Assembly (NCBI GenBank): GCA_958510875.1
Contig: OY294068.1
Span: 27,136,297-27,200,296, forward strand
Reading direction: 5' to 3'
DNA from: Endomychus coccineus
Lineage: Eukaryota; Arthropoda; Insecta; Coleoptera; Endomychidae
Length of the DNA: 64,000 nt
The notes beneath the pieces were generated by a model. It saw only the letters and a program-made list of their open reading frames with translations. It ran no database searches and was not told the DNA's origin. This document shows positions 14,501 to 25,043 of the stretch, piece after piece. The translations under genes were made by a program, and so were the position numbers. Every line of letters begins with the position of its first letter. Position 1 is the stretch's first letter.

Positions 14501-17500
14501 TCTTTTTCATCGCATATATTATAGAAACAAATCATTTGAGGTTTGAAGCTAACTTTTATATTATGTTTCGATAAAATGTCTGCAATTGTTTCACTTACGG
14601 TACCAAAGTAAGTGAGGGAAAAGTATTTTGATGAAGAATCAGAATTTCAACATAGAATATGTTTTTACGGAGGACCTAATTGATGGAAAGCGTTACGCGA
14701 GAACCGTTACGTGAATTCGTAACAGGTCTGATTGGTCTAGACCAATCGGCTCCTCCTTCTCTTATGCCAGCGCCTAACAAAGGCGGAAACAACCGAGCGT
14801 AGAGGAGTGTATACGTGACTGAGACCACATTCATATAAGACAGTCTACTGAGGACGCGGACCTTGTTCAGAATTATCAATTTATTCTTTTTTATTTGTTG
14901 GGAAGAAAGAACATTAAACATGTTCTATGTTATTCTTATTGTTAAAGGATAGATACTTGAGTAAGTTAATTTCTGCTTTTTTCTGTCAATTAATTTGGAT
15001 ATAAGTTGAAGTTGAAAACCATTGTTAATGGCTATAACCTGGATTATGTTCAATTCTTCTTCCAGGTTTTCAGGAGAAAGAGGAAGTCAAAAGGCTCTAT
15101 GTATCATAGAGTTGTAAGCTGCTAATTTGTGAATACGGGGCTATTGCCAATTCATCTTTTATTTAAAATTTTACATAACCAGAGAGAGGCTTCAAATTAA
15201 ACACAGTAGAAATATAAATTTTCAAAGGTGTTAAAAATAATGACAATAAAATTTTAAACGATCAATTAGACGTGTCCAACAGCATTCTGTTTGATGTCTT
15301 GATAACCTAAAATTTCCCATAATCTTCTTGTGCCTTCCTAGTATACCTCACTATTAAAATTTTCTCATCACAATATTAACTCTACCTCATTATCCAATTT
15401 CAATTATACTATTCTAACAATGTATTTCCCCAACCGGAACCCCACTTGTTACCTGTGTCTTATATTGTACCATAAATAGCCAAAATTATTCATATATTAG
15501 TATCATTTGAAGATGGCTAGTGTCGAAACTATAGTCACGATTTGTTTCTATAATATATGTGATAAAAAAAGTATAAGTGTTTTATTTTATCATATCAATA
15601 TGATAAATTATCACAAAGTTATGGCTTCCTCCATCGAATCTTTGTCAATATTTTCTAATCCACTATAGAAATATGTTAAAATATGCAAAATGATACTGCT
15701 TTATTAATTTAGACTCCTGGAAAGCTCTATGAAAAACTTTTTTATAACAAAAGAAGATGCATAATGTAAAAATAGAATTGTTCTCTCAAATAAATGATTT
15801 GAATAATTTGCTAGAACATATTAATATTTTTGTATCAATCATCAGTTTGACAACCCAATTCAGTTTCAATGATTTCAACTTCAACTCAGTAGTGATGAAG
15901 AGCCCAAATTTTTTACATCTCTAAAAAAAACTGTCCGAAATCAATTTACAAGGTAATACTTATTTTTCACTTAATTTAATTTAATTAATTTGAACTATTG
16001 ATAATTTCCTTTCATTTTAAAATTTAATAAACCCTAAATATATTTTTTTAAATAAACATATGAATGAACGTGAAAAATTCAACAAACCCAAATAATTAGA
16101 AAATTGAATAATTCCCAAATGAAATTAATGTGATTAAAAATTTAATTCTCATGATATTGTGAATGTAGAAATATTTATATTATTTTTCAAAGTAATTGTT
16201 AATTAATTACATGTTTTAATCTGAATTTAGACTATCCTGGATAATACTGGCGATAAGATATGACCACTAATGATTATTTTTCAATATGAAGTTGACCTTG
16301 CATTATATTCCAAATTGAAGATGTTTTACAATAATAACAGCATGGCATTGTTTTACGATTGATAAAGTGCAATAATTATTCATTTAGATATATGCATCAA
16401 AAATCTGTAAAATGAAGGGTTTGGGAATAGTTCCTGTAAGAAAACTATCAAAGTTAAAAATTCATCCACAAGCAAAGATTACCATTTTTTCTCCTAATAC
16501 TAGAGGCTGTCATGCATGCTGACGCAGCACGGTCCTAATGTGAAATATTTTCGAAATATTACCATTCTTATAAGCGATTAGCAAACTTATCCAGCTTTAC
16601 GAAGTATAACCCACATGCATTCTGACTAAGCATGGTCCTCCTTATGTGAACTGAAGTGATGCTTGTTTGCGGAAACAATGTAGAAGGCTTCGTTGGCATT
16701 CCTTTTATTTCCGTTTGTCGGCATCAAGATAAGAGTGAATAGGGACCTATCGAGTCTATACTACTCTAGCTTAGAGTGAGAATGCAGAAGATCTATCAGA
16801 TATCAAATCTGAGTCAATAGATTTCGACAAAATTGATAATTTGAAACAATTTTCTTCTTCTTTTAAGGCGTGTGCAACAAAACATCGCAAACATTTCGCA
16901 GTTCAGGGTCAATTCTGTTCGTTATGAGGTTGCCCTGCAACATGCAACAGCGGTGAGAACAAGACCTTGCAACATTTTTTGATGAGACTGCATAGAACCG
17001 ACTAAGGCGGTGATATTGCACTGTTCGCGACGTTGTTGCAATGCTCCCGTCCCCACTAGATGCTGTGATGTTCTGTTGCATGTCGTACACACCTTAAGAA
17101 TATAGTGTATACTGTGGTGTCTATCGGATAATATCAAAACTAAGTTCATTCTTTTTTAGAAAATAGTGTCACACTATCGGACAATGTCAATACTAAGTCA
17201 GTAGATTTTGAGAGAGCCAAATTTTTAAATAGCTTTTGTAACGTGTAAATTTCACTTAACGGCTTAGAAATGTCTGCTGTACTACAATCGGTTAACTCCT
17301 GTGACGTCAGCTATGCCAGACAGTATATTCTCCGAGTCGTGGTTATTCAGTGACGAATTCTGTAGTTACCGCTTCTATTTCGAGGTCGTTCTGTGAGACA
17401 TCGAAGCACCGGAAAAGGCCGAGAAAATGGCGTACTTTTTGTCAAATCGCCAAGTGGAAGGTCGTGTTTCTAAGTTATTTCACCAGGGAGATGATACCAA

Positions 17501-20500
17501 ACTTATGTTTGGAACCAAATTATGGGAATATTCTTCCGTTGAAAGCAAAAGCATCAATTACCAATTTGGAGTGGAATAATTGGAAAGATTTGTGTAATAG
17601 ATGCACCTTAGGGGATTAAAACTTAGTTTCAACGTGAATGGTTTTGTACAGAAGTAAAGTTGTTTCATTGAAAGGATAAAAAACCCTATCGTGATAGAGG
17701 TAAATATCTAATTCCATTTGATTTATTCACTAACTTCAAGAATTAATTTGCCTTCCCAGGTGATATCTGACAGGACATAGGTTAGTCCTAATTTTGTTCA
17801 ACAATCGTTATGTATTCTGTTTATGTCTGTCTTCTGAGGACAATAGAACAATAGAGAACAATCATTTGAGTATTTATAGATATGTAAATTTAACTGTTGT
17901 TCACTGTGATTTAAGAAATTTAACTTTTATGTAACGTTGAAGTAATCATTTGAGTATTTATAGATATGTAAATTTAACTGTTGTTCACTGTGATTTAAGA
18001 AATTTAACTTTTATGTAACGTTGAAGTAATCATTTGAGTATTTATAGATATGTAAATTTAACTGTTGTTCACTGTGATTTAAGAAATTTAACTTCATACT
18101 TCAATTCATGTACTTCATAACTCATTAATATTAAGTTCTGTTATAAATTGTATCAACAATAATAGTATTTCAATTACCAGTAAATTTCAATCATAATTGG
18201 TACAGGTCTTTTATTTTTTGTATACTTTCAGGGTAATTTAACCTGGAGACTTTGAGTGTTTGAATTCCCTAGTTCAGAAACATAATTTACTGGTTGGTTA
18301 AAAATACTCTGGTGCCCAAATTTTAACATCTAAAATATAACTCACGACCGTCTTCACTGTAGCTGTCGGCAACCAAGCGATAAAATAGAACTTATAGTTT
18401 ATCCACAAGTAAGAGTAATTTGTACCCTTACACTTTCTTGGACAGCGCATACTGTGGTGTCATTTATAGTTTTCTACTTTTAAAAAACAGTGTCACCTAT
18501 TGGACAATATCAAAACTAATTCAGTAGGTTTGGGAAGAACTAAAATTTGAAACAGCTGTTTTCTTTTAGGATATTGTATAGTGACTGTATACAAGACGTC
18601 AATAGTGTCCCGTTTTAGTGTTGAAAACACTTATATTATCCTATTTCGTTCGTTCGAGAAATTGAATTAAAATAGGATAACTATCCCATTTCAATTATTT
18701 AACCCCCATATTCAAACCAAAACCCCACTTGTTATATTTGTACATTATTTTGACAATAAATATTTTAAGAAACTATAATCACGTTAGTGTTTCTATGAAA
18801 TAAGTGATAAAAACAAAGTAATACATGTTTTATCATGTAAAAGATTTTTTTAAGAGGTATCTAACTCGTTTATAAATGAATACCTTTTGTTTCCTATATA
18901 ATTAAATATTTAATGTACATCATTGTTATTTTTATTTCATAATTCATCTTGTTGAAATTTTATTTCTTATCTCGTCTTATCTACTTCGTATATATTTAAA
19001 ATAATCAAGCTGGTTATTGTTATTGTACAATTGTAACAAATAGCGCTGAATATTAATGACCATATTTACAAGTTTCAAAAGAAGTTGCTAATTACTATAT
19101 AAATTGCAGTTGCTACTTTTCGATGTTTAAACTATACGATCAAAACGTATAGACGTAAAAGATACACTATAGTCTTTTCAAAATTTTGATGCAACATGGC
19201 GGATGGGCGGAGCTTATCGCCTATTGTTGCCACTGTTTTTTATATAGTCACAGTTTATAATGTAGTGTCATCCAGAGGATAATATCAAAACTAAGTCATT
19301 AAGTTTGAACAGAACTGATAATTTCAAAGTTTTCTGTAAACTACAATCTGTGTCACTTAATTCCCGTATATGTAACACAAGTTTTTCAATAGCATATAGA
19401 TACTTACTTCGGACCAATCATCCACAATAGCCGGAGCCTCATGCTGCTTGTTCAGTAAGAGATCAATAAGTATCTGAACATCAGATCGAGACATTTCAGC
19501 TTTACGCACCAAGTTTAATAGAAGACTCTGGTTGGGTCCTTCCTTATCGGCAGCAGCTGCATGTAAACAAATGGTAAGAGACACGTCAAAAACGTGAGTA
19601 TACAATAAAACAGTGAAACGATATCTTACACAGCTGTTGAAGAGTGTTGAATTCACTCTTTTTCTTCTTTTTCTCTTTTCCCACGTTGATAATGTATCCA
19701 TTAGTTATTAGTGGAGGATTCACGGCTTCTACTTGCTTCCTTCCTAAAGATTCGGTACCATCTACAAGTTGGAGACTTTCTTTGAGGGATTTCTTAGAAT
19801 TGGCCATATTTTGAGATTTAACATTCATGACTTTTTCTTTGGGCAGATCTTCAATCTGGAAATCACACAAAATAATTAATTGATATTTCACATAAGCATA
19901 TATTTGAAACAGAAAATTCATGTTGCCACGACGGAGAAACACTTACAGCAACTGATGGCAAATCTTTGTGCACATTGCTCAAAACTTCTTCCTGTACTTG
20001 AACTGGAGAGGCCTTGTGTGGTTTAACTTTTTTCTGTGAATAAACATATTTACTTAGTTTAATAAGCAGTTCGAATTCAATCAGCCTCAAACTTACATTG
20101 GTCGCGGTCACCTCGTTTGGCTGTTCCTTCTGAGAATGTTCTTCTATGATAATCTCTTTTTCAACCACAACTGGAGTAATCTTGGTCTTCAACTTTTTCT
20201 GCAAAACAAAATTTGTTCAAATTCTAACTTACTTAGAAGTTGAATTCACTAATAATGTTGTTTGCGAAAATAAAAAAAATTATATGTAGGTACCTTGACA
20301 TCTTTTTCAGGTTTCTTATTATATTCTTGCGTCTCCTTAAATTCTACATGACGTTTTTCTTGAACAGCTGAATGATCAATTTCTTGTTTCTCAGATGCAT
20401 CAGTCTCGTTAGATTGCTTTTCTTCAGTCGATTGTTGTTCTTCAGTCGATTGCTTTTCTTCAGTCGGTTGCTTTTCTTTTGTCTACAACAAAAAAGGGAT

Positions 20501-22516
20501 AGAATCGATCATCAACCCTAAGTAGGATGAGTTTTTACATGAACACTTGGTTAAAGTTACAGTGATTGATGATGAAAATGTGAAACCCTCCTGCCCATCA
20601 TTATTTATTGAATTGAATGTTAAATCATTATGAATTTGAACTAATCAAGTACTTTTAACAAGGTAATAAGGGAAGGATTAGGATTATTAGATTCAAATGC
20701 ACGATGAGGAAGATAACCCACTGCCTTGAAATTTTCACAATTTATTAATAGTGTATTTGTGAACAATTGGTTATTTTTGAACTTATGTACTACTGCTTCA
20801 TTCTAATTTATATGTTTTGAATTTATTTGTATTATGTATGCATTTTGAATTATTTTCAATCTGATTCATAACCTGAGGCAATCTATAACCATGTATCTTT
20901 AGTCTCATGAATAAAGTAACACATTACATTACATTATAAAATTAATGTTTCTTTTACTTTTAGATGTTCCAAGAAGCCAACACAATTACTCTAGTTTAAA
21001 AGGTTCCCTAGGTATATTCTTGACAAACGAACATTCTTTTCAGAAAAGTATCAATCAAATTCAATAATATACTTTTATATCATGAAATAATAACGCGAGG
21101 AAGTTGGAAGAGTATATTGCAATTACACAAGCTATTTCTAAAATCGTTAAAAAAAAGTCCTAGAGCAGAAATTCCTCCTCCAAAGTATTTTCATCGAATT
21201 TTAAGCAACTTTGAGAAAATCCGTCTGTCTGTCTGGATGTCCGTCACGAAACTTGTTTGTTTTTGTACATTTTTTAAGAAACATTAATTTGAATATTATT
21301 TAGTTGCGTTGAGATAATGAAATAAATAGTTGATTTCAATATCTTTACACAAATGCAAAGAGTATCTTATAGATGTAAAACAATTATATAAAAATCAGTA
21401 ACCAAATCGAATGATTTACGAAGAGTAACTTTGCCATGAACACTATTTATCTATTCTTCAAGCGCCAACAGATTTCTAGTTTAGTCACTAAATTTTGACG
21501 ATATTAGTGGAGATTGTGAATATCAAATTATTAAATTAATCGATTTTAGTTGTCTTCATATTGCAATTTGATTTCCAAATTATTTGTATTTTTGAACATT
21601 TCTTAGTGATATTACACCAAGAATGTCTATTAACTAAGTCATGAAAGGGTAATAGGTTTTTAACTCTTCTGAACGTAGAAATGTTGTTAATGAATTTAAT
21701 TATTATTTTAGTACCTACAAATTACTGTATGAACATAAAACTCGGTATGATGCTAATTACCAACATGCTATACAATGATAATTATCATTTATGCAGGCAC
21801 TATTGTAATATGTTCATCAGGTATATTTCAAAACAGAAGAGTTGAACGAACTTTTCATAAAAAACATCAACAATGGAATGAAATTTAGAGAAATTTGATA
21901 GCATTTACTTTAAAAAGTTAAAATTTTGTTTACTATTATTTATTTCACCTATTTTGATTGAAGTCATCTTGAGATTACTTATTCAACAAAATAGTTCAAG
22001 TTATAAAGATGCTTAATCATAAAAAATAAAGAATTTGATTATATAATTATTACTATTCCACGCAATCTAACTGATGTGGTGGCTGGCTAAATTTAATTTG
22101 GTACTATTATGTTGCCTATAACATTATGGATTTTAATAGCCTATATTTAATATATTCTAGCATTAAAAATAAGAAAGTTTTTGTAGCTTTAAGACTGTAA
22201 ATAATCAGCGAATAAAAAGCGGCAAATTACAGACCTAACTTTGATTTTCAACCTTTTTTAGTAATTATGTTCTGCTAATTATACAAAATTAATTTTAGAT
22301 AATTACCTTTTTAGCTGTCTTCACTTTCTTGTTTTTCTTTTCCTTGGGTTTTTCCTTAGTTCCTAATAATACTTGAGAATTCTGTCGTTGTTCGGCCAAA
22401 GCCTCTTCGTAACTTTTTTCTTTAACCCCAATTTTGTAAACGAAAAACAACAACAGACACGCCAAAACGAACAAAGCCACAAATATAAGAGGTGTCTGAA
22501 TGCTAGTCACATCCAT
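4595..22516 (-). CDS. Ribosome-binding protein 1 / kinectin-like ER coiled-coil protein (15 exons, 3' end open)
   Basis: Family role: ER membrane proteins (p180/kinectin) with a cytosolic coiled coil, linked to ribosome or mRNA anchoring and microtubule attachment. Exons in order: 22307-22516, 20294-20482, 20097-20198, 19947-20033, 19630-19855, 19408-19556, 13939-14292, 13700-13876, 11687-11890, 7752-7979, 7596-7694, 7240-7485, 5474-5590, 4895-4948, 4595-4634. All borders are GT/AG and all phases agree, giving about 827 codons. Diagnostic similarities: SYEEALAEQRQ after the membrane anchor; a VDDWSE...KLKKQLAEKEKALL stretch like the start of the RRBP1 coiled coil; LRSKNHKVMEALNEAE; and EGMLNKLQAHIEQEELKW. 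RRBP1 and kinectin are paralogues in vertebrates and insects usually have one gene, so I give no symbol. The terminal exon is missing from this model. Confidence 0.88.
6490..7030. other. GC-rich foreign-looking island in an intron
   Basis: About 540 bp clearly richer in G+C than the surrounding intron, with cytosine-rich and guanine-rich runs. It opens several overlapping frames on both strands, as GC-rich DNA does by chance, and none looks like a known protein. It is most likely a transposon fragment. The rest of the 5591-7239 intron is AT-rich with nothing recognised. Confidence 0.4.
7240..7979 (-). CDS. RRBP1/kinectin-like exons 10-12: coiled coil and conserved block
   Basis: Exon 10 (7752-7979, 76 codons) is coiled coil ending LQDELEQQKTKNN. 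Exon 11 (7596-7694, 33 codons) is ELRSKNHKVMEALNEAENR, the best conserved block of the family (vertebrate LREKNWKAMEAL). Exon 12 (7240-7485, 82 codons) contains FIIRLFPEVGGL and ends LKHYQAIIDDT, matching the family's LLPEL and QYRSILAET positions. All three are phase 0. Confidence 0.9.
8290..9075. repeat. About 348-bp direct repeat, 2.3 copies
   Basis: The block ggtttc...cccatcgtgct...tttaaacgtgt...ggaatggcattaatgctcctgtg occurs with its tttaaac at about 8324, 8674 and 9020 (spacing 350 and 346). The remainder of the unit (ggatccactg, cttagtcaacaatgtccc, acacaggttctt) is shared by copies 1 and 2; copy 3 is cut short. Small open frames inside are poorly conserved between copies. The flank at 9076-9300 is similar in composition and may belong to the same element. 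The stretch to 9765 shows nothing else. Confidence 0.8.
9766..9872 (-). other. Short open segment inside an intron, unassigned
   Basis: The minus frame reads NIADDDKFIQVLTYKKKAVID then DPKLHMCTGLEI and stops, preceded by an AG (ttcaacag). It is not in the RRBP1 coiled-coil style. The ending has a vague likeness to the segment before the WGR domain of PARP1, too short to trust. It may be a retro-fragment or chance. Confidence 0.15.
10340..11480 (-). mobile_element. Non-LTR retrotransposon, 5'-truncated, degenerate (Jockey/CR1-like RT)
   Basis: The minus frame at about 11.4-11.06 kb shows reverse transcriptase block B (YGVPQGTFLGPIPFVIYLNN) and then the catalytic block as FADETTIFY, so the usual second Asp of the YADD/FADD box is Glu. 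The element's end at 10357-10620 reads as the typical Jockey/CR1 C-terminus (QYSTRGATKLL, PYYLSSRLYNSLP). The frame between is broken by stops. It sits in the intron between exons 9 and 10 of the RRBP1-like gene, in the same orientation. Confidence 0.8.
11687..11890 (-). CDS. RRBP1/kinectin-like exon 9: coiled coil
   Basis: Sixty-eight codons, phase 0 on both sides (acceptor at 11891-11892, donor gttagt). It starts DLSVDSAHKTEIL and ends DEANKIIAQ, with regular Leu/Ile heptads and no Pro. The flanking introns carry non-LTR elements in opposite orientations. Confidence 0.85.
12095..12128 (-). mobile_element. Penelope-type 3' end motif
   Basis: The minus strand reads agtttactctgatggtggctacttt. 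It matches copies at 54190-54260 and 61771-61860, which are characteristic of Penelope-like 3' ends. The rest of 11891-12394 is plain intron. Confidence 0.45.
12395..13305 (+). mobile_element. Non-LTR retrotransposon RT fragment (Jockey/CR1-like)
   Basis: The early RT region starts with AGWDDINGNIMRIAGDVIAE and continues through PLSHLI and ESFISGTFP. After a broken stretch it continues with LSRAFDTINHKILL. From 12828 comes an open 157-codon frame with LGIPQGPILGPLFFIIFMNN, the intact catalytic YADDITKL and FKFLGLTLDRKLTW. Several stops and a frameshift near 12600-12830 kill it. It lies opposite to the host gene's orientation. The intron flank at 13306-13699 holds nothing further. Confidence 0.85.
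13700..14292 (-). CDS. RRBP1/kinectin-like exons 7-8: coiled coil
   Basis: Exon 7 (13939-14292, 118 codons) starts GRYDPVQKLKKQLAEKEKALL and continues as heptad-rich, Gln/Glu/Leu-rich sequence. Exon 8 (13700-13876, 59 codons) starts AEVQLAQLRAELHG. Both are phase 0 with canonical splice sites. This matches the first coiled-coil block of RRBP1 (VAILKRQLEEKDKLL). The intron before exon 7 is about 5.1 kb and full of repeats. Confidence 0.88.
14650..14925. other. GC-richer insertion with nested palindromes
   Basis: It contains a perfect 18-bp palindrome at 14730-14747 (GATTGGTCTAGACCAATC) and next to it an inverted repeat GTTACG/CGTAAC around TGAATT (14706-14723). The composition differs from the AT-rich intron around it, which suggests a small transposon or LTR fragment. 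No coding content is recognised. Confidence 0.4.
15420..15625 (+). mobile_element. Penelope-like 3' terminal fragment
   Basis: It contains aaccccacttgttacctgtg, then gaagatggctagtgtcgaaa and cacgatttgtttctataatatatgtgataaaa, and ends tcacaaagttatggcttcc. The arrangement matches the tails at 18690-18840 and 33950-34150. The gatggc...gaaac signature is typical of Penelope-like 3' ends. Coding parts are absent. Confidence 0.55.
17861..18100. repeat. 84-bp tandem repeat, three near-identical copies
   Basis: Units begin atcatttgagtatttatag at 17861, 17945 and 18029, exactly 84 bp apart. Copies are nearly identical, so the expansion is recent or is being homogenised. The third copy is cut short at the end. 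Confidence 0.95.
18690..18840 (+). mobile_element. Penelope-like 3' terminal fragment
   Basis: It contains aaaccccacttgttatattt, then aagaaactataatcacgttagtg and gtgataaaa, colinear with the fragment at 15420-15625 but lacking the gatggctagtgtc segment. No coding part remains. Confidence 0.5.
19408..20482 (-). CDS. RRBP1/kinectin-like exons 2-6: charged linker and start of the coiled coil
   Basis: Five exons (20294-20482, 20097-20198, 19947-20033, 19630-19855, 19408-19556) of 63, 34, 29, about 75 and about 50 codons, separated by short introns. Exon 2 opens with a TEEKQS-type hexapeptide repeated about four times (PTEEKQ, STEEQQ, STEEKQ, SNET). This may be a minimal counterpart of the N-terminal repeat region of vertebrate RRBP1, which is a decapeptide repeat, but homology is not shown. 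Exons 3-5 are Lys/Glu-rich and probably disordered. Exon 6 carries the LLNLVRKAEMSRSDVQILIDLLLNKQ helix and ends VDDWSE. The exon 5/6 junction splits a Ser codon. Confidence 0.88.
20483..22306. other. Intron 1 of the RRBP1-like gene
   Basis: AT-rich, with a short gtctgtctgtctgg run near 21226. I see no exon, RNA gene or recognisable transposon. Confidence 0.6.
22307..22516 (-). CDS. RRBP1/kinectin-like exon: start codon and ER membrane anchor
   Basis: Seventy codons from the ATG at 22516-22514. Residues about 9-28 are strongly hydrophobic (IFVALFVLACLLLFFVYKIG), a type III-like signal anchor without a cleavage site. It is followed by KEKSYEEALAEQR, the signature of this family just after the anchor. 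The exon ends in a Lys-rich stretch (KEKPKEKKNKKVKTAKK). The start is the first ATG after a 3' splice site at 22527-22528 and agrees with the usual very short N-terminus. Confidence 0.9.
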
Positions 22517-22720
22517 TTTATATTGACTGAAACAACAAAAAAACTGATTGCAATTAAATCATGTTTGGATGAGGTTAATGATTAGATGGTAGTCTACCAC
22601 CTACCCAAAGTTAACACGTTTCTAAAGCGAATTCAGCTATAGCCGGCGTTTCCTTTCGCTGTTATAAACAAACGGAATGTGCGAATATGTCTCCCAAGTC
22701 GCAATACTATTTTTCAAGGT
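22517..22720 (-). promoter_or_regulatory. 5' leader with a likely small leader intron
   Basis: Ten bases upstream of the ATG is a good 3' splice site (tttcag on the minus strand, acceptor at 22527-22528). A matching donor, TTTGG|GTAGGTGG, ends at about 22605, predicting a non-coding first exon just to the right of it and transcription start near 22.65-22.7 kb. There is no clear TATA box. This is inference from splice signals only. Confidence 0.45.
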
Positions 22721-23267
22721 AATCCGGGTAAAGATACAGCTTAGATGTTTGAGGTAGAACACGATTCATGTATTTTTATTTTGAAATCTATCCCTTTCTG
22801 TCTATAATTTATAGCACAAGTTAGGTAATTTTGCGCCTAATTTAACACTGAAAGGAATTTGAAATAACTTTCCGCTCTCGGTAAGTAAGCTCTATTTCTG
22901 CTAATTGCATATTTCATTTATACCGTAAATAGGTTTAAATGAATACTTTTTGGTGAATTTCGCAATAGAGTTAAATGGATTGTATAATTTGGTTGGACTA
23001 TCAAAATCAAGATTATGTACTGAATTATATGAAATATATGCACAAACAATTTTATTTCTCCAATTAAAATGTTATTTAAATATTTATCGAACATTTAAAA
23101 AAATGTTAGTGCCTAAAATTGAATCAAATTATTATTTACTTTGTGCTATTTAAATATAAATTAATTAATTACTTTATTGTTTTCGTATGTATGTTTTCGG
23201 AAAACTAAATGAAGTTCAAAATCATGTTCAATCTTGGAATCAACATTTTGACGAACGAAATAATATT
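22721..23267. other. Intergenic AT-rich stretch
   Basis: No gene recognised. The plus open frame at 22950-23153 has no family likeness and an AT-driven amino acid make-up. Confidence 0.5.
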
Positions 23268-23545
23268 GCAAAAGCTGTGAGCTGCAGAACACTGCACTTG
23301 CCATCTTGACTCGCTGGTGTAGTGTCGTGCGAATCATGAAAATACCGAAGTGGTTTTCTTCACGAGGAAACGGAAACTAGGACCCCTAACCAGAGGGAGG
23401 ACCTTGCACCTGAAGAGCTCAGTGACGTACCATGGAGTTATCCTCGATACTAAATTGAGCTGGAAACCAGGGTGAACAAGGTCGTTGCATCCTTATCGGC
23501 ATGAGGAGAGCCTTCCAAGCACATCGGATCCGCCCTTGTTTGATT
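23268..23545 (+). mobile_element. Non-LTR retrotransposon fragment (end of the reverse transcriptase)
   Basis: The plus strand reads FTRKRKLGPLTRGRTLHLK and then VTYHGVILDTKLSWKP, the thumb-region pattern (KYLGVILDSKLNWK) of R1/Jockey-type reverse transcriptases. Frameshifts follow, then VNKVVASL and RRAFQAHRIRPC. It is GC-richer than its flanks. It may be related to the RNase H fragment at 40870-41650. Confidence 0.75.
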
Positions 23546-24109
23546 GATTGGCCGGCCGAGTGACGAAACAATTTTCAAGTAAATTTTGCAATTCATGTAA
23601 ATTTGAATTTGTTCGAAATTAATTTCTCTGTGGTATAAAACAAAGAGCTGTAAAACACATAGAAATAAGTATTGCCAAATAAGTGCGGAAGTTTTTGGAG
23701 GGCAATTTTTGTCGAAAATTAAAGGGAGTCTTCCATGTAAACAAAGCGCTTAGGCCTTTCCTTGAAAAGTTACATGCTTGACAAAAGAAACATTTTTTCT
23801 TAAATTTGCTGAAGAGTTAACAGTTAACTAATATATTGCAAATGATTAGAAAGTTGTGAAAACATATCATATTATACTGTCATGACATTGGAGGTTTATG
23901 ACCCCTGTGCCATTTTTTACCAGAACTTTTCAACAACACAAAATTTCTCAAAAATATGTGTTGGAAAGAACGATTTATTGCAAAATTTTTTTAACTGTGT
24001 TGTATCCGTAAAAGCAATAGACTCTTGTTTGCACAAATTATCTCTTCAACAAAACAAAATTTTGTGTATAAAAAAAATAAAAAGGCGACATGATCAAACG
24101 GAACGGAGT

Positions 24110-24780
24110 TATAAAAACTGCTCGGAATGACCACCTCCAACCATAGATTGGCGCAAACGTTGAAATATTCAGGGTTGTTTTGGATTGTCTCACAGGCTGC
24201 AACGATGCGATTCCTTAAATCATTTACACATTCAATGGGGATCGTATAATCCAAGAACTTTAGGTGACCCCTGCGAAACTTCAAGGGGTTTAAGTCTGGA
24301 GATCTGGGAGGCCAAAGTTAAGGTTCTGCTCGGCCTATCCAACGATTTGGATAAACGTCGTCCAAGTACTGACGAGCAGTTATGCTAAAATAGACAGGCG
24401 CACCAGCGTGCATAAACCACATTCGTGGTCGAATAGCTAGTGGAACATTTTCAAGTAAAATGGGAAGCTACTCCTGGAGAAATGTAATATAGGATACACC
24501 ATCTAGCCTTAACGGTAAAAATTACGGTCCAATAATATTTTCGTCAATAATTCCGATCTTGAATTGCATGTGGGGTATCTTCAGCTCAAAGTCTACTCGA
24601 TGTGGAAAATCTCGCGGCAAAAGTGTCTGGACTAGTTGAATATGGTAAGGATACAATTGCTGATCCTTTAAAAATTTCCAGATTATCATTTTTGAAATGT
24701 CCCTCTTTCACAGACGTTGGTGAAGACGTGCAAAAATCATATTGAAGATTTAAAAGGCACCAATGAACTTTCAACTACCA
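24110..24780 (-). pseudogene. Broken Tc1/mariner-superfamily transposase
   Basis: The minus strand contains fragments of the C-terminal half: a VWFMHAGAPVYF stretch, ARQYLDDVYPNRWIGRAEP, then LKFLDYTIPIECVNDLRNRI and VAACETIQNNPEYF. This is the pattern of insect DDE transposases reading FMHDGAPPHF...ARQYLDDVFP...RWIGR...WPPRSPDL. The Asp expected in MHDGAP is Ala here. The frame is interrupted several times. Confidence 0.75.
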
Positions 24781-25043
24781 CATAAAAATCAAAGCGACTT
24801 GACAGTCCATTCCATTTACAGAAGATCCGTTCATGCACCAATTTCTATTCTATTTTTTTATCAAGAAACTATTGTTTTTACGGAAACAACACAGTAGTTG
24901 AAAAAGTTTCTTTTCAACACATATTTTTAAATTAAGAAATTTTGTTTTGTTAAAAAGTTCTGAAAATGGAATAGAGGTTGCATGTTTCACCCCTTTAAAA
25001 GATCAAAACAAAATTGAAAAAATATTCATAGATAGACTTTTTA

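Larger units (their letters stand above)
16740..19340. repeat. Dispersed repeat family, about four diverged copies in one intron
   Basis: The phrase gtgtc...ggacaatatcaaaactaagtcagtag...gaactgataatttgaaacag...ttttctt recurs at about 16780-16865, 17110-17240, 18440-18580 and 19255-19345, each copy at a different degree of decay. They are separated by other repeats and there is no coding frame. The rest of the 14293-19407 intron is AT-rich filler. An open stretch at 17350-17619 is not recognised. Confidence 0.55.
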
